Part shown: positions 8,786-17,087 of the stretch, piece by piece
How the letters are laid out: every line of letters starts with the position of its first letter
Numbering within the stretch: position 1 is the first letter of the stretch
Origin: Frigidibacter sp037095735
GTDB taxonomy: Bacteria > Pseudomonadota > Alphaproteobacteria > Rhodobacterales > Rhodobacteraceae
NCBI RefSeq assembly: GCF_037095735.1
Contig: NZ_JBAWKD010000001.1
Span: 248,001-312,000 of the forward strand
DNA: 64,000 bases
Reading direction: 5' to 3'
Program-made: the position numbers and the translations under genes
The notes under the pieces: generated by a model
The model's database searches: none
What the model saw: the letters and a program-made list of their open reading frames with translations, nothing else
What the model was told of the DNA's origin: nothing

Positions 8786-9939
8786 CCGCGCCGGCGCGCC
8801 CCTGACGCGCCCCTGACGCGCCCGGGCCGCCCCGTCACGCCGTGAAACGGGCGGGCCGGTCCCTCGGGCCGCCCACGTGCCGCGGCCACGCGGCGACGAC
8901 TGCGTGCAGCAGGCCGGACGCAACGCGCGACACCCCGCCCGGGGTTGCCGCCCCCGCCCGCCCCGGGCCGATCCATTCGCCCCGGCGGACGTCCCCGGCA
9001 GAAAAGCACTCGCGCACCAGCCCTATCCGCCCCGGTCTGCCACGCGATGCCCGACCCCGGTCGCCCCTTCCCGCCCTGTCGAACTCGCCCCCGCCGGGCT
9101 CTGCCGCCAAGATGCGCTGCCCCCGCCAATCCCGTCCCCGCCGCGCCCCGACGGCGTCACCCCCCACTCCACCTCGGCCCTGCCGCCCGACAGGTCTTCA
9201 TCGCATCGCGACATGCTCCGGCCCCGCGCTGCCCAATCGAGCCCCGCTCCAGCCCTGTTAGGACTTGCCGCCCAAGCCCTCCACACGTCCCGCCCAGCTG
9301 CGGCCGCACCTCTCTGCTCAGCATCACATCGGCCTCGCGTCCTCACCGCGTTGCGACACGGCCCCGCCTAGCCCTCCACGATCGCACTCTGCCCCATCGC
9401 GCCCAGCCTGGGCCGCGTCCCGTCCTCACCGCCCAGGCCCGCCACGGGGCATGCCCCGCTGCGGCCACACCTCGTCTGCCCGGTCTCACGTCGCGACAGC
9501 CTCGCCGCGCGCCCTGACCGCGTCGTGCCATGGCCCGCCCTCGCGCTCTCACGCAGCGCGGTTTCCCCGCAGGCCACCCCGCCCCGTACCGCGCCCGTCG
9601 ATCCCCGTGCCCCCCTCGGGCCCAGTGAACAGCGGCAGCCGCAGGACGATCGCCTGATGTGGCTTCCCCTCCCGCTCACCCCCTCCGAACGACACCCTGA
9701 CGGCGGATGTCGGGCACAAGCCGTGACAGCCGGGGCCGCGGCGGCGGGCCACGACCGCGACACTGCACGCGCCGCCCAGCCCCCCTGTCCCCGCGCGAGC
9801 AGCCGCGAATTGACGCATCCGCCGCATGACTTTTCCGCGAGCCGGCGCCTTGGCGTTCGGACTCGGCGCCCTCGCGCGCTACCCTTTGCGGCGAAAGGCC
9901 GGCCGCGACGGTCCGCCCGCCAGCGAAAGCGAGGATCCG
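8786..9939. other. 1.15 kb gene-free region with strong C-over-G strand bias
   Basis: No recognisable gene. From about 8880 to 9800 the plus strand is markedly richer in C than G, and every open frame gives low-complexity Pro/Arg/Ser/Ala text without domains or signal peptides. Degenerate direct repeats are visible: a block beginning CTGCGGCC at about 9298 recurs at about 9460, and phrases such as CGTCCTCACCGC and AGCCCTCCAC occur twice between 9270 and 9440. The last 110 bases should carry the promoter of the next gene. Confidence 0.6.
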
Positions 9940-10932
9940 ATGACCCCCGACACCTCACGCGACACCTCGGGCGCCCCGGGCCTGACCCGCCGCGCCAGCC
10001 TGATCGCGGCCGCAGCCGGGGCTGTCAGCCTGCCCGGCGCGCTCGCGACCGGTGCCTCGGCGCTGCTCGCAGGACGCGCGCAGGCTCAGGACGCCCCGCC
10101 GCCGCAGCCCGGCACCGCGCCCTACTACCGCTTCCCGCTGGGCGCCTTCGAGGTGACGGTGCTGCTCGCCGGCACCCGCAAGATGGAGGATCCGCACGGG
10201 ACCTTCGGCACCAATGCCACGGCCGAGGACTTCGCCGCGGTGTCGCAGGCGCATTTCCTGCCGGTCGAGGCCTCGATCAACTTCTTCCACCCGGTCGTGG
10301 TCCGCACGCCCGGCGCGGTGCTGCTCTTCGACACCGGTCTCGCGCCCGAGGGCGTGACCGGCGCGATGGCGGCGGCCGGCATCGAGCCGTCCGAGATCAC
10401 CCATGTCGTCCTGACGCATATGCACGGCGACCACATCGGCGGGCTTTCGGGACCGTCGGGCGAGACCTTCCCGCAGGCGACCCCGGTCGCGGGCCGGATC
10501 GAGTTCGACCACTGGGCGCAGGCCGGCAACGAGGGCTTCGACGCCAAGGTCCGCCCGCTCGAGCCGCGGATGACCTTCCTCGCGGATGGCGACAGCGTGG
10601 TCGAAGGCGTCACCGCCGAGTTGGCCCCCGGCCACACCCCCGGCCACATGATCTTCAACCTGGAAAGCGAGGGCGCGCGGCTGGTGCTGACCGCGGACAC
10701 CGCGAACCACTATGTCTGGTCGCTGGGCCATCCCGACTGGGAGGTGCGCTTCGACGCCGACAAGGCCACCGCCGCCGAGACCCGCAAGCGCGTCTTCGGC
10801 CGCATCGCCGACGAGCGGCTGGCCTTCATCGGCTATCACATGCCCTTCCCCGCGACCGGCCATGTCGCCCGCACCGAGGACGGCTTCCGCTTCGTGCCGA
10901 TCAGCTACCAGGCGCTGCTCGGCCTCGTCTGA
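9940..10932 (+). CDS. Tat-exported metallo-beta-lactamase-fold hydrolase
   Basis: 330 residues; the start at 9940 follows GCGAGG, and longer frames upstream lack a plausible signal. A twin-arginine signal (TRRASLI, residues about 16-22, then a hydrophobic stretch and a likely AQA site near 48-50) indicates folded export to the periplasm. The metal site is THMHGDHIGG, with later ligands in LAPGHTPGH, TADTANH and GYHMPFP. It is typical of the periplasmic MBL-fold family related to AttM/AiiB lactonases and similar hydrolases, but the substrate cannot be told from sequence. Monocistronic. Confidence 0.88.
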   Translation: MTPDTSRDTSGAPGLTRRASLIAAAAGAVSLPGALATGASALLAGRAQAQDAPPPQPGTAPYYRFPLGAFEVTVLLAGTRKMEDPHGTFGTNATAEDFAAVSQAHFLPVEASINFFHPVVVRTPGAVLLFDTGLAPEGVTGAMAAAGIEPSEITHVVLTHMHGDHIGGLSGPSGETFPQATPVAGRIEFDHWAQAGNEGFDAKVRPLEPRMTFLADGDSVVEGVTAELAPGHTPGHMIFNLESEGARLVLTADTANHYVWSLGHPDWEVRFDADKATAAETRKRVFGRIADERLAFIGYHMPFPATGHVARTEDGFRFVPISYQALLGLV

Positions 10933-10954
10933 CCACCGCCGCCCCCTGCTCCGG

Positions 10955-10979
10955 GGCCCGCGCCAGCCTGGCGCGGGCC
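10955..10979 (+). terminator. Strong hairpin after the MBL-fold gene
   Basis: Arms GGCCCGCGCCA and TGGCGCGGGCC pair perfectly (11 bp, loop GCC), 22 bases after the stop codon. No T run follows. A second hairpin, CCGGCCGA / AACGC / TCGGCCGG, is at 11004-11024. Confidence 0.5.
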
Positions 10980-11154
10980 GCCCGAAGACGCCTCGATCGC
11001 CAGCCGGCCGAAACGCTCGGCCGGAATCGGGCTACGAAGCGCTCAGCGCGACAGAGGGATGATCCTGTCCCGAAGCAACCTGCTTCCGGCCTGCGCGCCC
11101 AACCCTATCGGCGCAGTCGACACCTGCCGGACGGAACAGGCGGGACGGCGCCCG

Positions 11155-12159
11155 TCAGGCCACCGCCCGCGCCTCCGCCTCGGCCACGTCCAGATGCACC
11201 ATGGTCTGGTTCAGCAGGATATAGGCGATCTCGCCGAAGGTGACCGGGCCGGTGTAGCCCCCGGTCTTGTGCCCCTCGAGCCCGCCGTAGAGATAGTTCA
11301 GGATGCAGTTGCACGAGAACTCGCCTTCGCCCGCGCTGCCGGCACCGGCCGCGAAGGCCTCGACATAATTGCCCACCGGCCGCGCCTGGCGGTATTCGAC
11401 GCCATGCACCACCGGGGCATAGAACTTCACCTCGCCCGTGGCCTGGTCCACCGACTGGATCGACACGTTGATCAGCGCCCCCGCGTAATTCGCCACCAGC
11501 GGCAGCTGCGGATCCAGACCGGTTTCGGTGATGTACTCCGCGAAGCGTCGCTCGACCCCGTTGACCTTCACCGTGGTCGCCGAGAAGCCGTCGGTGTCGA
11601 ACAGGAAGCTGTCCTCGGCGGCGTCGCCCTGCGAGAAGATGTTCAGGATGTCGAGGTTGATCGTCTTGCTGTCGGGCAGCGCGACATGCAGCAGCACCGC
11701 GCCCTCGTCCTGCGCCGCCCCGGTCGCGCCGTCGATCACCAGCGGGCTGCGCTTGCCGATCTCGTCGAGATGCACCCCGGTCACCCAGCCGACCAGCGGC
11801 TGGTCGAACAGCCCGGGGAAGCCAGAGCCCGCCACCGCGAATTCCGAATGCGCCAGCGAGAAGGCCGGCAGCATGATGAAGGTGACGCCGTTCGACAGGT
11901 AGCCCTCGGCGATGGCCGGCAGCGTCTCGACATCCAGATGCCGGACCTTCGCGTCGGTGGCGGAATCGAAGGTGGTGCAGAACAGCCGCTCGCGGTCGAC
12001 GCAGCCGCCGGCCTCGGTCACGAAATAGACCGAGGTCCCGCCGATCCACTTGCCACGCGGCAGGGCGCGCAGCAGCGCCTCGTCCCCGGCGATGACCATC
12101 ACCGCGCCGGCCTCGATCTTCGCCGCGGCCTCGGCCGGGCTCAGCATTTCATTGCGCAT
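11155..12159 (-). CDS. Conserved protein of unknown function, possibly FIST-like C-terminus
   Basis: 334 residues, no signal peptide or membrane segment. I do not recognise a characterised family. The segment GDEALLRALPRGKWIGGTSVYF (residues about 25-46) and the Cys-containing C-terminal stretch EFSCNCILNYLYGGLEG (about 285-301), followed by GPVTFGEIAYILLNQT, look like conserved family signatures; the latter recalls FIST-type sensory domains, by resemblance only (DUF6976 is a possible assignment from memory). Eleven bases downstream of a 69-residue gene, so the two form an operon. A sensory role is inference. Confidence 0.6.
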   Translation of the reverse strand: MRNEMLSPAEAAAKIEAGAVMVIAGDEALLRALPRGKWIGGTSVYFVTEAGGCVDRERLFCTTFDSATDAKVRHLDVETLPAIAEGYLSNGVTFIMLPAFSLAHSEFAVAGSGFPGLFDQPLVGWVTGVHLDEIGKRSPLVIDGATGAAQDEGAVLLHVALPDSKTINLDILNIFSQGDAAEDSFLFDTDGFSATTVKVNGVERRFAEYITETGLDPQLPLVANYAGALINVSIQSVDQATGEVKFYAPVVHGVEYRQARPVGNYVEAFAAGAGSAGEGEFSCNCILNYLYGGLEGHKTGGYTGPVTFGEIAYILLNQTMVHLDVAEAEARAVA

Positions 12160-12170
12160 GTCTTTCCCCT

Positions 12171-12380
12171 TCAGAACGCGGCGACATCGGCCACGGCAAA
12201 GCCGTTTTTGGTGACGAAGTCCCGAAGCTCACCGATCTTGGCGCCGATGGATCCGGGGGCGACCTTCACCTCGCGTCGAAGGCGGGTGACGAGGATGCGC
12301 GTGGCGAGAGAGGCGGACCCGAGGTCGCTCTCGCTGGTCAGGACCCGCTTCCAGCGCGGGTCGGACAGGTCGGGAATCAT
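12171..12380 (-). CDS. Small protein of unknown function, upstream of the FIST-like gene
   Basis: 69 residues starting at an ATG preceded by CGGAGGAG with good spacing. The sequence is mixed charged and hydrophobic with no membrane segment: an N-terminal half around RWKRVLTSESDLGSASLA and a basic segment TRLRREVKVAPGS, then GAKIGELRDFVTKNGFAVAD. The last part could fold as a small helical domain. Not recognised. Its coupling to the 334-residue gene suggests a joint function. Confidence 0.6.
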   Translation of the reverse strand: MIPDLSDPRWKRVLTSESDLGSASLATRILVTRLRREVKVAPGSIGAKIGELRDFVTKNGFAVADVAAF

Positions 12381-12442
12381 TCGCTCCTCCGGGCGGTTCT
12401 TTCCCCCGGAGGTAGCGGAACCGTCTTAACGGAAGCTGAGCG

Positions 12443-13033
12443 TCAGCCGGCGATGCGGCCCGCGAAATCGACCAGGCGCCGGGCCTGGATCTCGACCGCG
12501 GCGCGGCCGGCATCGTCGAACTTGCCGGCGATCGCCGAATAGCCGTAGGGGTTGCCGCCCGCCTCGAACAGCTTGGGATCGGAATAGCCCGGCGGCACCA
12601 GGATGCAGCTCCAGTGCATGAAGGTGGTGTACAGCCCCAGCAGCGTCGATTCCTGCCCGCCATGCGGGTTCTGCGCCGAGGTCGTCGCCGTCACCGCCTT
12701 GTTCGCAAGCTTGCCTGCGGCCCAGAGCCCGCCCAGCGTGTCGATGAAGGCGCGCAGCTGGCTCGGCACCGTGCCGAAGCGCGTGGGGGCGGAAAAGAAA
12801 TAGCCGTCCGCCCATTCCATGTCGGCGGGCGTCACCTCGGGGATCGCGGCCATCTTCGCCACCTGCGCCTTCCAGGCCTCCTGGCCGTCGACGACGGACT
12901 GCGGCGCGGTCTCCTTGACCTTCAAGAGCCTCACCTCGGCGCCCGCGGCCTTCGCCGCCTCGGCCGCGCAGCTCGCGACGGCATGGTTGGTGCCATAGGT
13001 CGAATAGAAGATGACGGCGATTTTCGGTGCCAT
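12443..13033 (-). CDS. wrbA: WrbA-type NAD(P)H:quinone oxidoreductase
   Basis: Flavodoxin-fold FMN enzyme that reduces quinones by two electrons and so limits semiquinone and oxidative stress. 196 residues from the ATG at 13033 (MAPKIAVIFYSTYGTNH); a 17-residue longer start is possible but atypical. FMN phosphate loop FYSTYGTNH at 8-16, family segment ADGYFFSAPTRFGTVPSQL near 75-94, and QNPHGGQESTLLGLYTTFMHW near 118-138 all match WrbA. Length matches the family (about 198). Monocistronic. Confidence 0.94.
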   Translation of the reverse strand: MAPKIAVIFYSTYGTNHAVASCAAEAAKAAGAEVRLLKVKETAPQSVVDGQEAWKAQVAKMAAIPEVTPADMEWADGYFFSAPTRFGTVPSQLRAFIDTLGGLWAAGKLANKAVTATTSAQNPHGGQESTLLGLYTTFMHWSCILVPPGYSDPKLFEAGGNPYGYSAIAGKFDDAGRAAVEIQARRLVDFAGRIAG

Positions 13034-13153
13034 GAGACCCTCGGTTTCCGGTTGGGACACGTCTTCGCAACGCCATCCTACCACCGTCGGGTCCCCATCC
13101 GATTGTGCAATCGCGCACGCAAGCTCTGCCCGCGCGCGGAAATGACGCTGCGT

Positions 13154-13489
13154 TCAGCCGCGCGGCGCCAGCAGGATCACCGCCGTCCCCGCCAGCGCCA
13201 GCGCCCCGCCCAGCAGGTCGAACCGGTCGGGCCGCACCCCCTCGACCAGCGCCATCCAGCCAAGCGAGGCCGCGATGTAGACCCCGCCATAGGCCGCAAA
13301 GGACCGCCCCGCGACCGCCGGCGGCGTCAGCGCCAGCGCCCAGGCGAAAACCGCCAGCGCCGCGATCCCGGGCACCAGCCACAGCGCCGAGGCGCCGCCG
13401 CGCCACCAGGCCCAGACCGCGAAGCAGCCGGCGATCTCGGCCAAGGCGGCCAGCGGATAGAGAAGCGCGGGATAGAGAAGCGCGGTCAA
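13154..13489 (-). CDS. YnfA/UPF0060 family membrane protein, TTG start
   Basis: 111 residues with four membrane segments and the family text LAALAEIAGCFAVWAW, FAAYGGVYIAAS and VEGVRPDRFDLLGGALALAG. I chose TTG at 13489 because GGAGG lies eight bases upstream and because the protein then matches the roughly 108-residue family length; the next upstream ATG adds 14 non-conserved residues. The family resembles small multidrug resistance proteins but its function is open. A perfect 15-bp tandem duplication (about 13456-13485) repeats five residues, ALLYP, at the N-terminus. Confidence 0.9.
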   Translation of the reverse strand: MTALLYPALLYPLAALAEIAGCFAVWAWWRGGASALWLVPGIAALAVFAWALALTPPAVAGRSFAAYGGVYIAASLGWMALVEGVRPDRFDLLGGALALAGTAVILLAPRG

Positions 13490-13710
13490 GGGGATGGCCT
13501 CCGGTGCCTGCGGGATGCCAAGCCATAGCACAGCCCCTGCGCGCCTGCACGAAGGCGCCGGCCGCGGGCATCCTCGCTTGCCTCGCGCGGGGGCGGCCCT
13601 TAGGGTTCACGGGACCGCCGACCCGCCGCGCCGACAGCGGCGAGAGGGGACGGGACGGCGGCGACAGGACGGCGGGCCCGGGGACGGCCCGCGACTTACG
13701 GGCAGGGCAT

Positions 13711-15192
13711 ATGACCAACAGACATGCATTCCGGACCGCCGTGGCGGCCCTTGCACTGACCCAGGCAGCGGCCTTCGGCTGGGCGGCCCACGCCCAGACG
13801 GTCGTGACCAAGGAATATGAAGACGGCGGCGTCTACGAAGGCACCTTCAAGGACGGCAAGCAGCACGGCCGCGGCACCTACCGGCTGCCGAACGGCTACG
13901 AATACAGCGGCGACTGGGTCGACGGCGAGATCCTGGGCACGGGCCGCGCCCGCTTCCCCAACGGCTCGGTCTATGAAGGCCAGTTCGTCAAGGGCCGCCC
14001 CGAGGGCCGCGGCAAGATCACCTTCGCCGACGGCGGCACTTACGAGGGCACCTGGACCGCCGGCCAGATCGCGGGCGAGGGCGTCGCCCATTACGCCAAC
14101 GGCTCGACCTATCGCGGCCATTTCACCAAGGCGATGCACGACGGCAAGGGCGTGCTCGAAAGCCCCGACGGCTACCGCTACGAGGGCGACTGGCGCGAGG
14201 GGGTCAAGCAGGGCCAGGCGAAGATCACCTATCCCGACGGCTCGGTCTACGAGGGCGCGATGCTGAACGGCCAGCGCGCCGGGCGCGGCACCCTGACCAT
14301 GCCCGACGGGCTGGTCTACGAGGGCACCTGGCGCGAGGGCCAGATCTCGGGCCAGGGCGAGCTGAAGCAGGCGGGCGGCGAAGTCTACGAAGGCCAACTG
14401 GTCGCCGGCAAGCGCGAGGGCCAGGGCAAGGTCACCTACCCCAACGGCGACGTCTACGAGGGCAGCTTCCGCGCCGACAGGCGCGAGGGCCGCGGCGTGT
14501 TCCGCGGCGCCGACGGCTATGTCTACGACGGCGACTGGGCGGGGGGGCGCATCGCGGGCCAGGGTACCGCGACCTATCCCGACGGCTCGGTCTATGCCGG
14601 CACGTTCAAGGACGACAAGCAGGACGGCCAGGGCCGGATCACCTACAAGGGCGGCGCCAGCTACGAGGGCAGCTGGAAGGCCGGCGTGATCGACGGCCAG
14701 GGCACCGCGCGCTACGCCGACGGCATGACCTATGCCGGCCAGTTCGTGAACGGCCAGCCCGAGGGCCAGGGCCGGATGAGCTACCCCGACGGCTATGTCT
14801 ACGACGGCGCCTGGAAGGCGGGGCAGCGCGAGGGCAAGGGCACCGCGACCTATGCCGACGGCACCGTCTACCAGGGCGATTTCGTGAAGGGCGAGCGCGA
14901 GGGCACCGGGGCGATCCGCATGGCCGACGGCTTCCGCTACGAGGGCGCCTGGAAGGGCGGCGAGATCGCCGGCCACGGCACCGCGACCTATCCCAACGGC
15001 GATGTCTACGAGGGCGATTTCGTCGCCGGCAAGCGCCAGGGCGAGGGTCTGATGCGCTACGCCACCGGCCAGACCGCGAACGGCACCTGGGAGAACGGCG
15101 CGCTGACCAGCGAAAAGCCGGTCACGCCCGAAGGCGCCCCGGCATCCGCCCCCGGAACCGCGCCGGCCGGCACCGCCCCCTCGGGGAACTGA
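13711..15192 (+). CDS. Exported MORN-repeat protein
   Basis: 493 residues. A signal peptide (residues 1 to about 29, ending AAHAQ) is followed by about eighteen 23-residue MORN units from about residue 39 to 455, then a broken unit and a Pro/Ala/Gly-rich tail. A typical unit reads YEGTWREGQISGQGELKQ plus five residues. MORN repeats fold as a continuous beta meander and often bind lipids or scaffold proteins. Export to the periplasm or surface is inferred. No enzymatic domain is attached and no operon partner is evident. An upstream frame extending to 13105 overlaps the ynfA gene and is rejected; the ATG at 13711 has GGCAGG before it. Confidence 0.92.
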   Translation: MTNRHAFRTAVAALALTQAAAFGWAAHAQTVVTKEYEDGGVYEGTFKDGKQHGRGTYRLPNGYEYSGDWVDGEILGTGRARFPNGSVYEGQFVKGRPEGRGKITFADGGTYEGTWTAGQIAGEGVAHYANGSTYRGHFTKAMHDGKGVLESPDGYRYEGDWREGVKQGQAKITYPDGSVYEGAMLNGQRAGRGTLTMPDGLVYEGTWREGQISGQGELKQAGGEVYEGQLVAGKREGQGKVTYPNGDVYEGSFRADRREGRGVFRGADGYVYDGDWAGGRIAGQGTATYPDGSVYAGTFKDDKQDGQGRITYKGGASYEGSWKAGVIDGQGTARYADGMTYAGQFVNGQPEGQGRMSYPDGYVYDGAWKAGQREGKGTATYADGTVYQGDFVKGEREGTGAIRMADGFRYEGAWKGGEIAGHGTATYPNGDVYEGDFVAGKRQGEGLMRYATGQTANGTWENGALTSEKPVTPEGAPASAPGTAPAGTAPSGN

Positions 15193-15232
15193 TCCGCCCG
15201 CGCCGCCCCCGTGCGGGGCGGCGCGGCGCGTC

Positions 15233-15394
15233 TCACTTGTGGGTCTTGGCGCAATGCGCCTCGTGGGTGGCCATCTTCACGATGGTCCAGACGCAGGCCG
15301 CGACCGAGCCGGCGAGCGTGGCCCAGATCAGGGCCGGGTTGTCGGCGAAGACGAAATAGGCCTCGGCGCCGTCCCAGGTGGTGATCGGTGACAT
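15233..15394 (-). CDS. Small single-span membrane protein coupled to the Amt gene
   Basis: 53 residues: MSPITTWDGAEAYFVFADN, a hydrophobic span ALIWATLAGSVAACVWTIV (about 20-38), and a short His/Cys/Lys tail KMATHEAHCAKTHK. The start follows AAAGGA at good spacing, 22 bases after the transporter stop codon, so it is the second gene of that operon. Not recognised as a named family. Its size and position suggest a partner of the transporter, which is inference. Confidence 0.75.
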   Translation of the reverse strand: MSPITTWDGAEAYFVFADNPALIWATLAGSVAACVWTIVKMATHEAHCAKTHK

Positions 15395-15416
15395 CTTGTC
15401 GTCCTTTCGCTGCAGC

Positions 15417-16748
15417 TCATTCGGCCGGGGTGAGCGGAGAGAGGTCGAAGGCCGGCACCGCGGCCTCGGGATAGGCCTTGGCGGGGATCTCGACCCGGTC
15501 GAGCCCGGCCAGCTCCACATGCTCGGGCACCCTCAGGATGCCGAAGACCTTCATCACGTAGGACAGCGCGTAGCCCGGCACGAAGCCCAGCACCGCGAAG
15601 ACCACGGCCGAGGCGAGCTGCCCGGTGAAGCTGATCGCCGGCCCCTCGATGTTGGGATAGCCCGCGGCGAAGATCCCGCAGGCGATCAGCCCGTAGATGC
15701 CGCTGACGCCATGCACCGCCACCGCGCCCACCGCGTCGTCGATCCGGAACCGCGCGACGATCAGCGCATTGACCTTCGGCGCGATGATCCCGCCCAGGAA
15801 CGAGATCAGGAAGGCCAGCGGCGGATAATAGACATCCAGCCCCGGCGCCGACGAGATCACGCCCACCAGCGCCCCCGACATCATCCAGAACGGATCGCGG
15901 GTCATCACGTAGCAGCCGATCATCCCGCCCGCGACGCCCATCAGCGTGTTGAAGGCGAAGGCCGACAGGGTCACCGGCGTGTTGTAGATCGTCAGCCAGC
16001 CGTCGGCGGTATAGATGATGCAGCCGCCGAGGAAGCCGAAGAAGCCCATCACGATCAGCATCAGCCCGATCAGCGACATCGGCATGTTGTGGCCCGGGAT
16101 CTCGTTCACCGTGCCGTCGGCATTGTAGCGCCCCATCCGCGGCCCGAGGTTGATCAGCACCCCCAGCGTGAAGAGCCCGGCCACCGTGTGCACGCAGCCC
16201 GCGGCCCCGATGTCATGCAGGCCCCACCTGGCCGTCAGCCAGCCCGCCGGATGCCAGCCCCAGGCCGCGCCCAGCACCCAGACCACCGACCCCAGCACCA
16301 CCGCGAGGATGGTGAAGGCCGACATCCGGATCCGCTCGATCACCGAGCCCGACATGATCGAGGCGGTGGTGGCGGCAAACAGCGTGAAGGCAGCATAGAA
16401 GATGCCAGAGGCATTGTCGGTCAGGTTCGGCCCCATGTTGGCCGACCAGGGCAGCGCCGCGCCCGCGTCGCCGGGCAGGAAGCCTGCCGGGAAGGCGTTG
16501 TAGATCCACCAGCCCACGTAATAGAAGGCCGGGATCAGGAAGGCGAAGGCCAGCAGGTTCTTGATGCCCGAGGCCAGCGCGTTCTTCGCGCGCGAGGCGC
16601 CCATCTCGTAGGCGAGGAAGCCGGCATGGATCGCCAGCATCAGCGCCGTGCACCACCAGTAGAAGATTTCGGTGTTCAGCGTGTTGACCGTCTCGAGCGC
16701 CTTTTCCAGCGCCTCGATCCGGGCAGAGAGTTCCGTCGTCTCTTCCAT
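15417..16748 (-). CDS. Amt-family ammonium transporter, divergent paralogue with N-terminal helix
   Basis: 443 residues with about 11 membrane spans. The twin pore histidines are in GCVHTVAGL and AVHGVSGIYG. Unlike standard AmtB it has no signal-like N-terminus: residues 1-25 (METTELSARIEALEKALE region) form a charged, probably amphipathic helix before the first span IFYWWCTALMLAIHAGF. It differs clearly from the AmtB at 61973-63319 and is not next to a glnK. It could carry ammonium or a related small amine; the downstream 53-residue membrane gene is its likely partner. Confidence 0.88.
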   Translation of the reverse strand: MEETTELSARIEALEKALETVNTLNTEIFYWWCTALMLAIHAGFLAYEMGASRAKNALASGIKNLLAFAFLIPAFYYVGWWIYNAFPAGFLPGDAGAALPWSANMGPNLTDNASGIFYAAFTLFAATTASIMSGSVIERIRMSAFTILAVVLGSVVWVLGAAWGWHPAGWLTARWGLHDIGAAGCVHTVAGLFTLGVLINLGPRMGRYNADGTVNEIPGHNMPMSLIGLMLIVMGFFGFLGGCIIYTADGWLTIYNTPVTLSAFAFNTLMGVAGGMIGCYVMTRDPFWMMSGALVGVISSAPGLDVYYPPLAFLISFLGGIIAPKVNALIVARFRIDDAVGAVAVHGVSGIYGLIACGIFAAGYPNIEGPAISFTGQLASAVVFAVLGFVPGYALSYVMKVFGILRVPEHVELAGLDRVEIPAKAYPEAAVPAFDLSPLTPAE

Positions 16749-17087
16749 CGTCGGGACCTATCATCTGGGGGACAACACCGGCCTCTTGCGGACCGCTCGC
16801 CCGACTGTCCCGCCGCCGCCCGCGCCGGCCCAAGCGCTTTCGTCCCCGCGCCCCCCGCCGTGCACCCGCCCGCGGCGCAACGCCCGAAATTCAGGCACTC
16901 CGGCCCCGGCGATCCCGCGCCTTGCGCAGACCGCTCACGCCGCCGTGATCCCGTTCGGCTTGGCCGAAATACTCCGGGGGCGCCCCGCAGGGGCGGGGGC
17001 AGAGCCCCCGACGTCCCGCTTTCGCATTGGCCCAAATATCCCGGGGGTGAGCGGGCAAGGCCCGCGAGGGGGCAGCGCCCCCTCCCC
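16749..17087. other. Intergenic stretch dominated by a hairpin repeat
   Basis: Between the Rieske gene and the Amt gene, both on the minus strand. The right two thirds is the repeat listed at 16953-17086; the left 200 bases should hold the amt promoter, but I see no clear -35/-10 pair. No open frame here is convincing. Confidence 0.5.
16953..17086 (+). repeat. Multi-hairpin intergenic element, copy 1
   Basis: About 134 bases with several nested hairpins (GGGGGCAGAGCCCCC, GCGGGC-AAG-GCCCGC, GGGGGCAGCGCCCCC). The segment 17014-17086 is identical over 73 bases to the reverse complement of 55425-55497, and the flank (TTCGGCTTGGC side) is similar but diverged. It abuts the 3' end of the Rieske gene, as copy 2 abuts the 3' ends of two convergent genes. 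Confidence 0.9.

Noticed and set aside
8786..9939. CRISPR array or tRNA cluster in the long gap
   Set aside because: The repeats are degenerate and irregular, with no constant spacers, and no cloverleaf or T-loop consensus was seen.
9525..11243. Open frames spanning the gene-free region and the MBL-fold gene
   Set aside because: The MBL-fold frame starting at 9940 has a Tat signal and zinc motif; the others are Arg/Pro-rich shadows.
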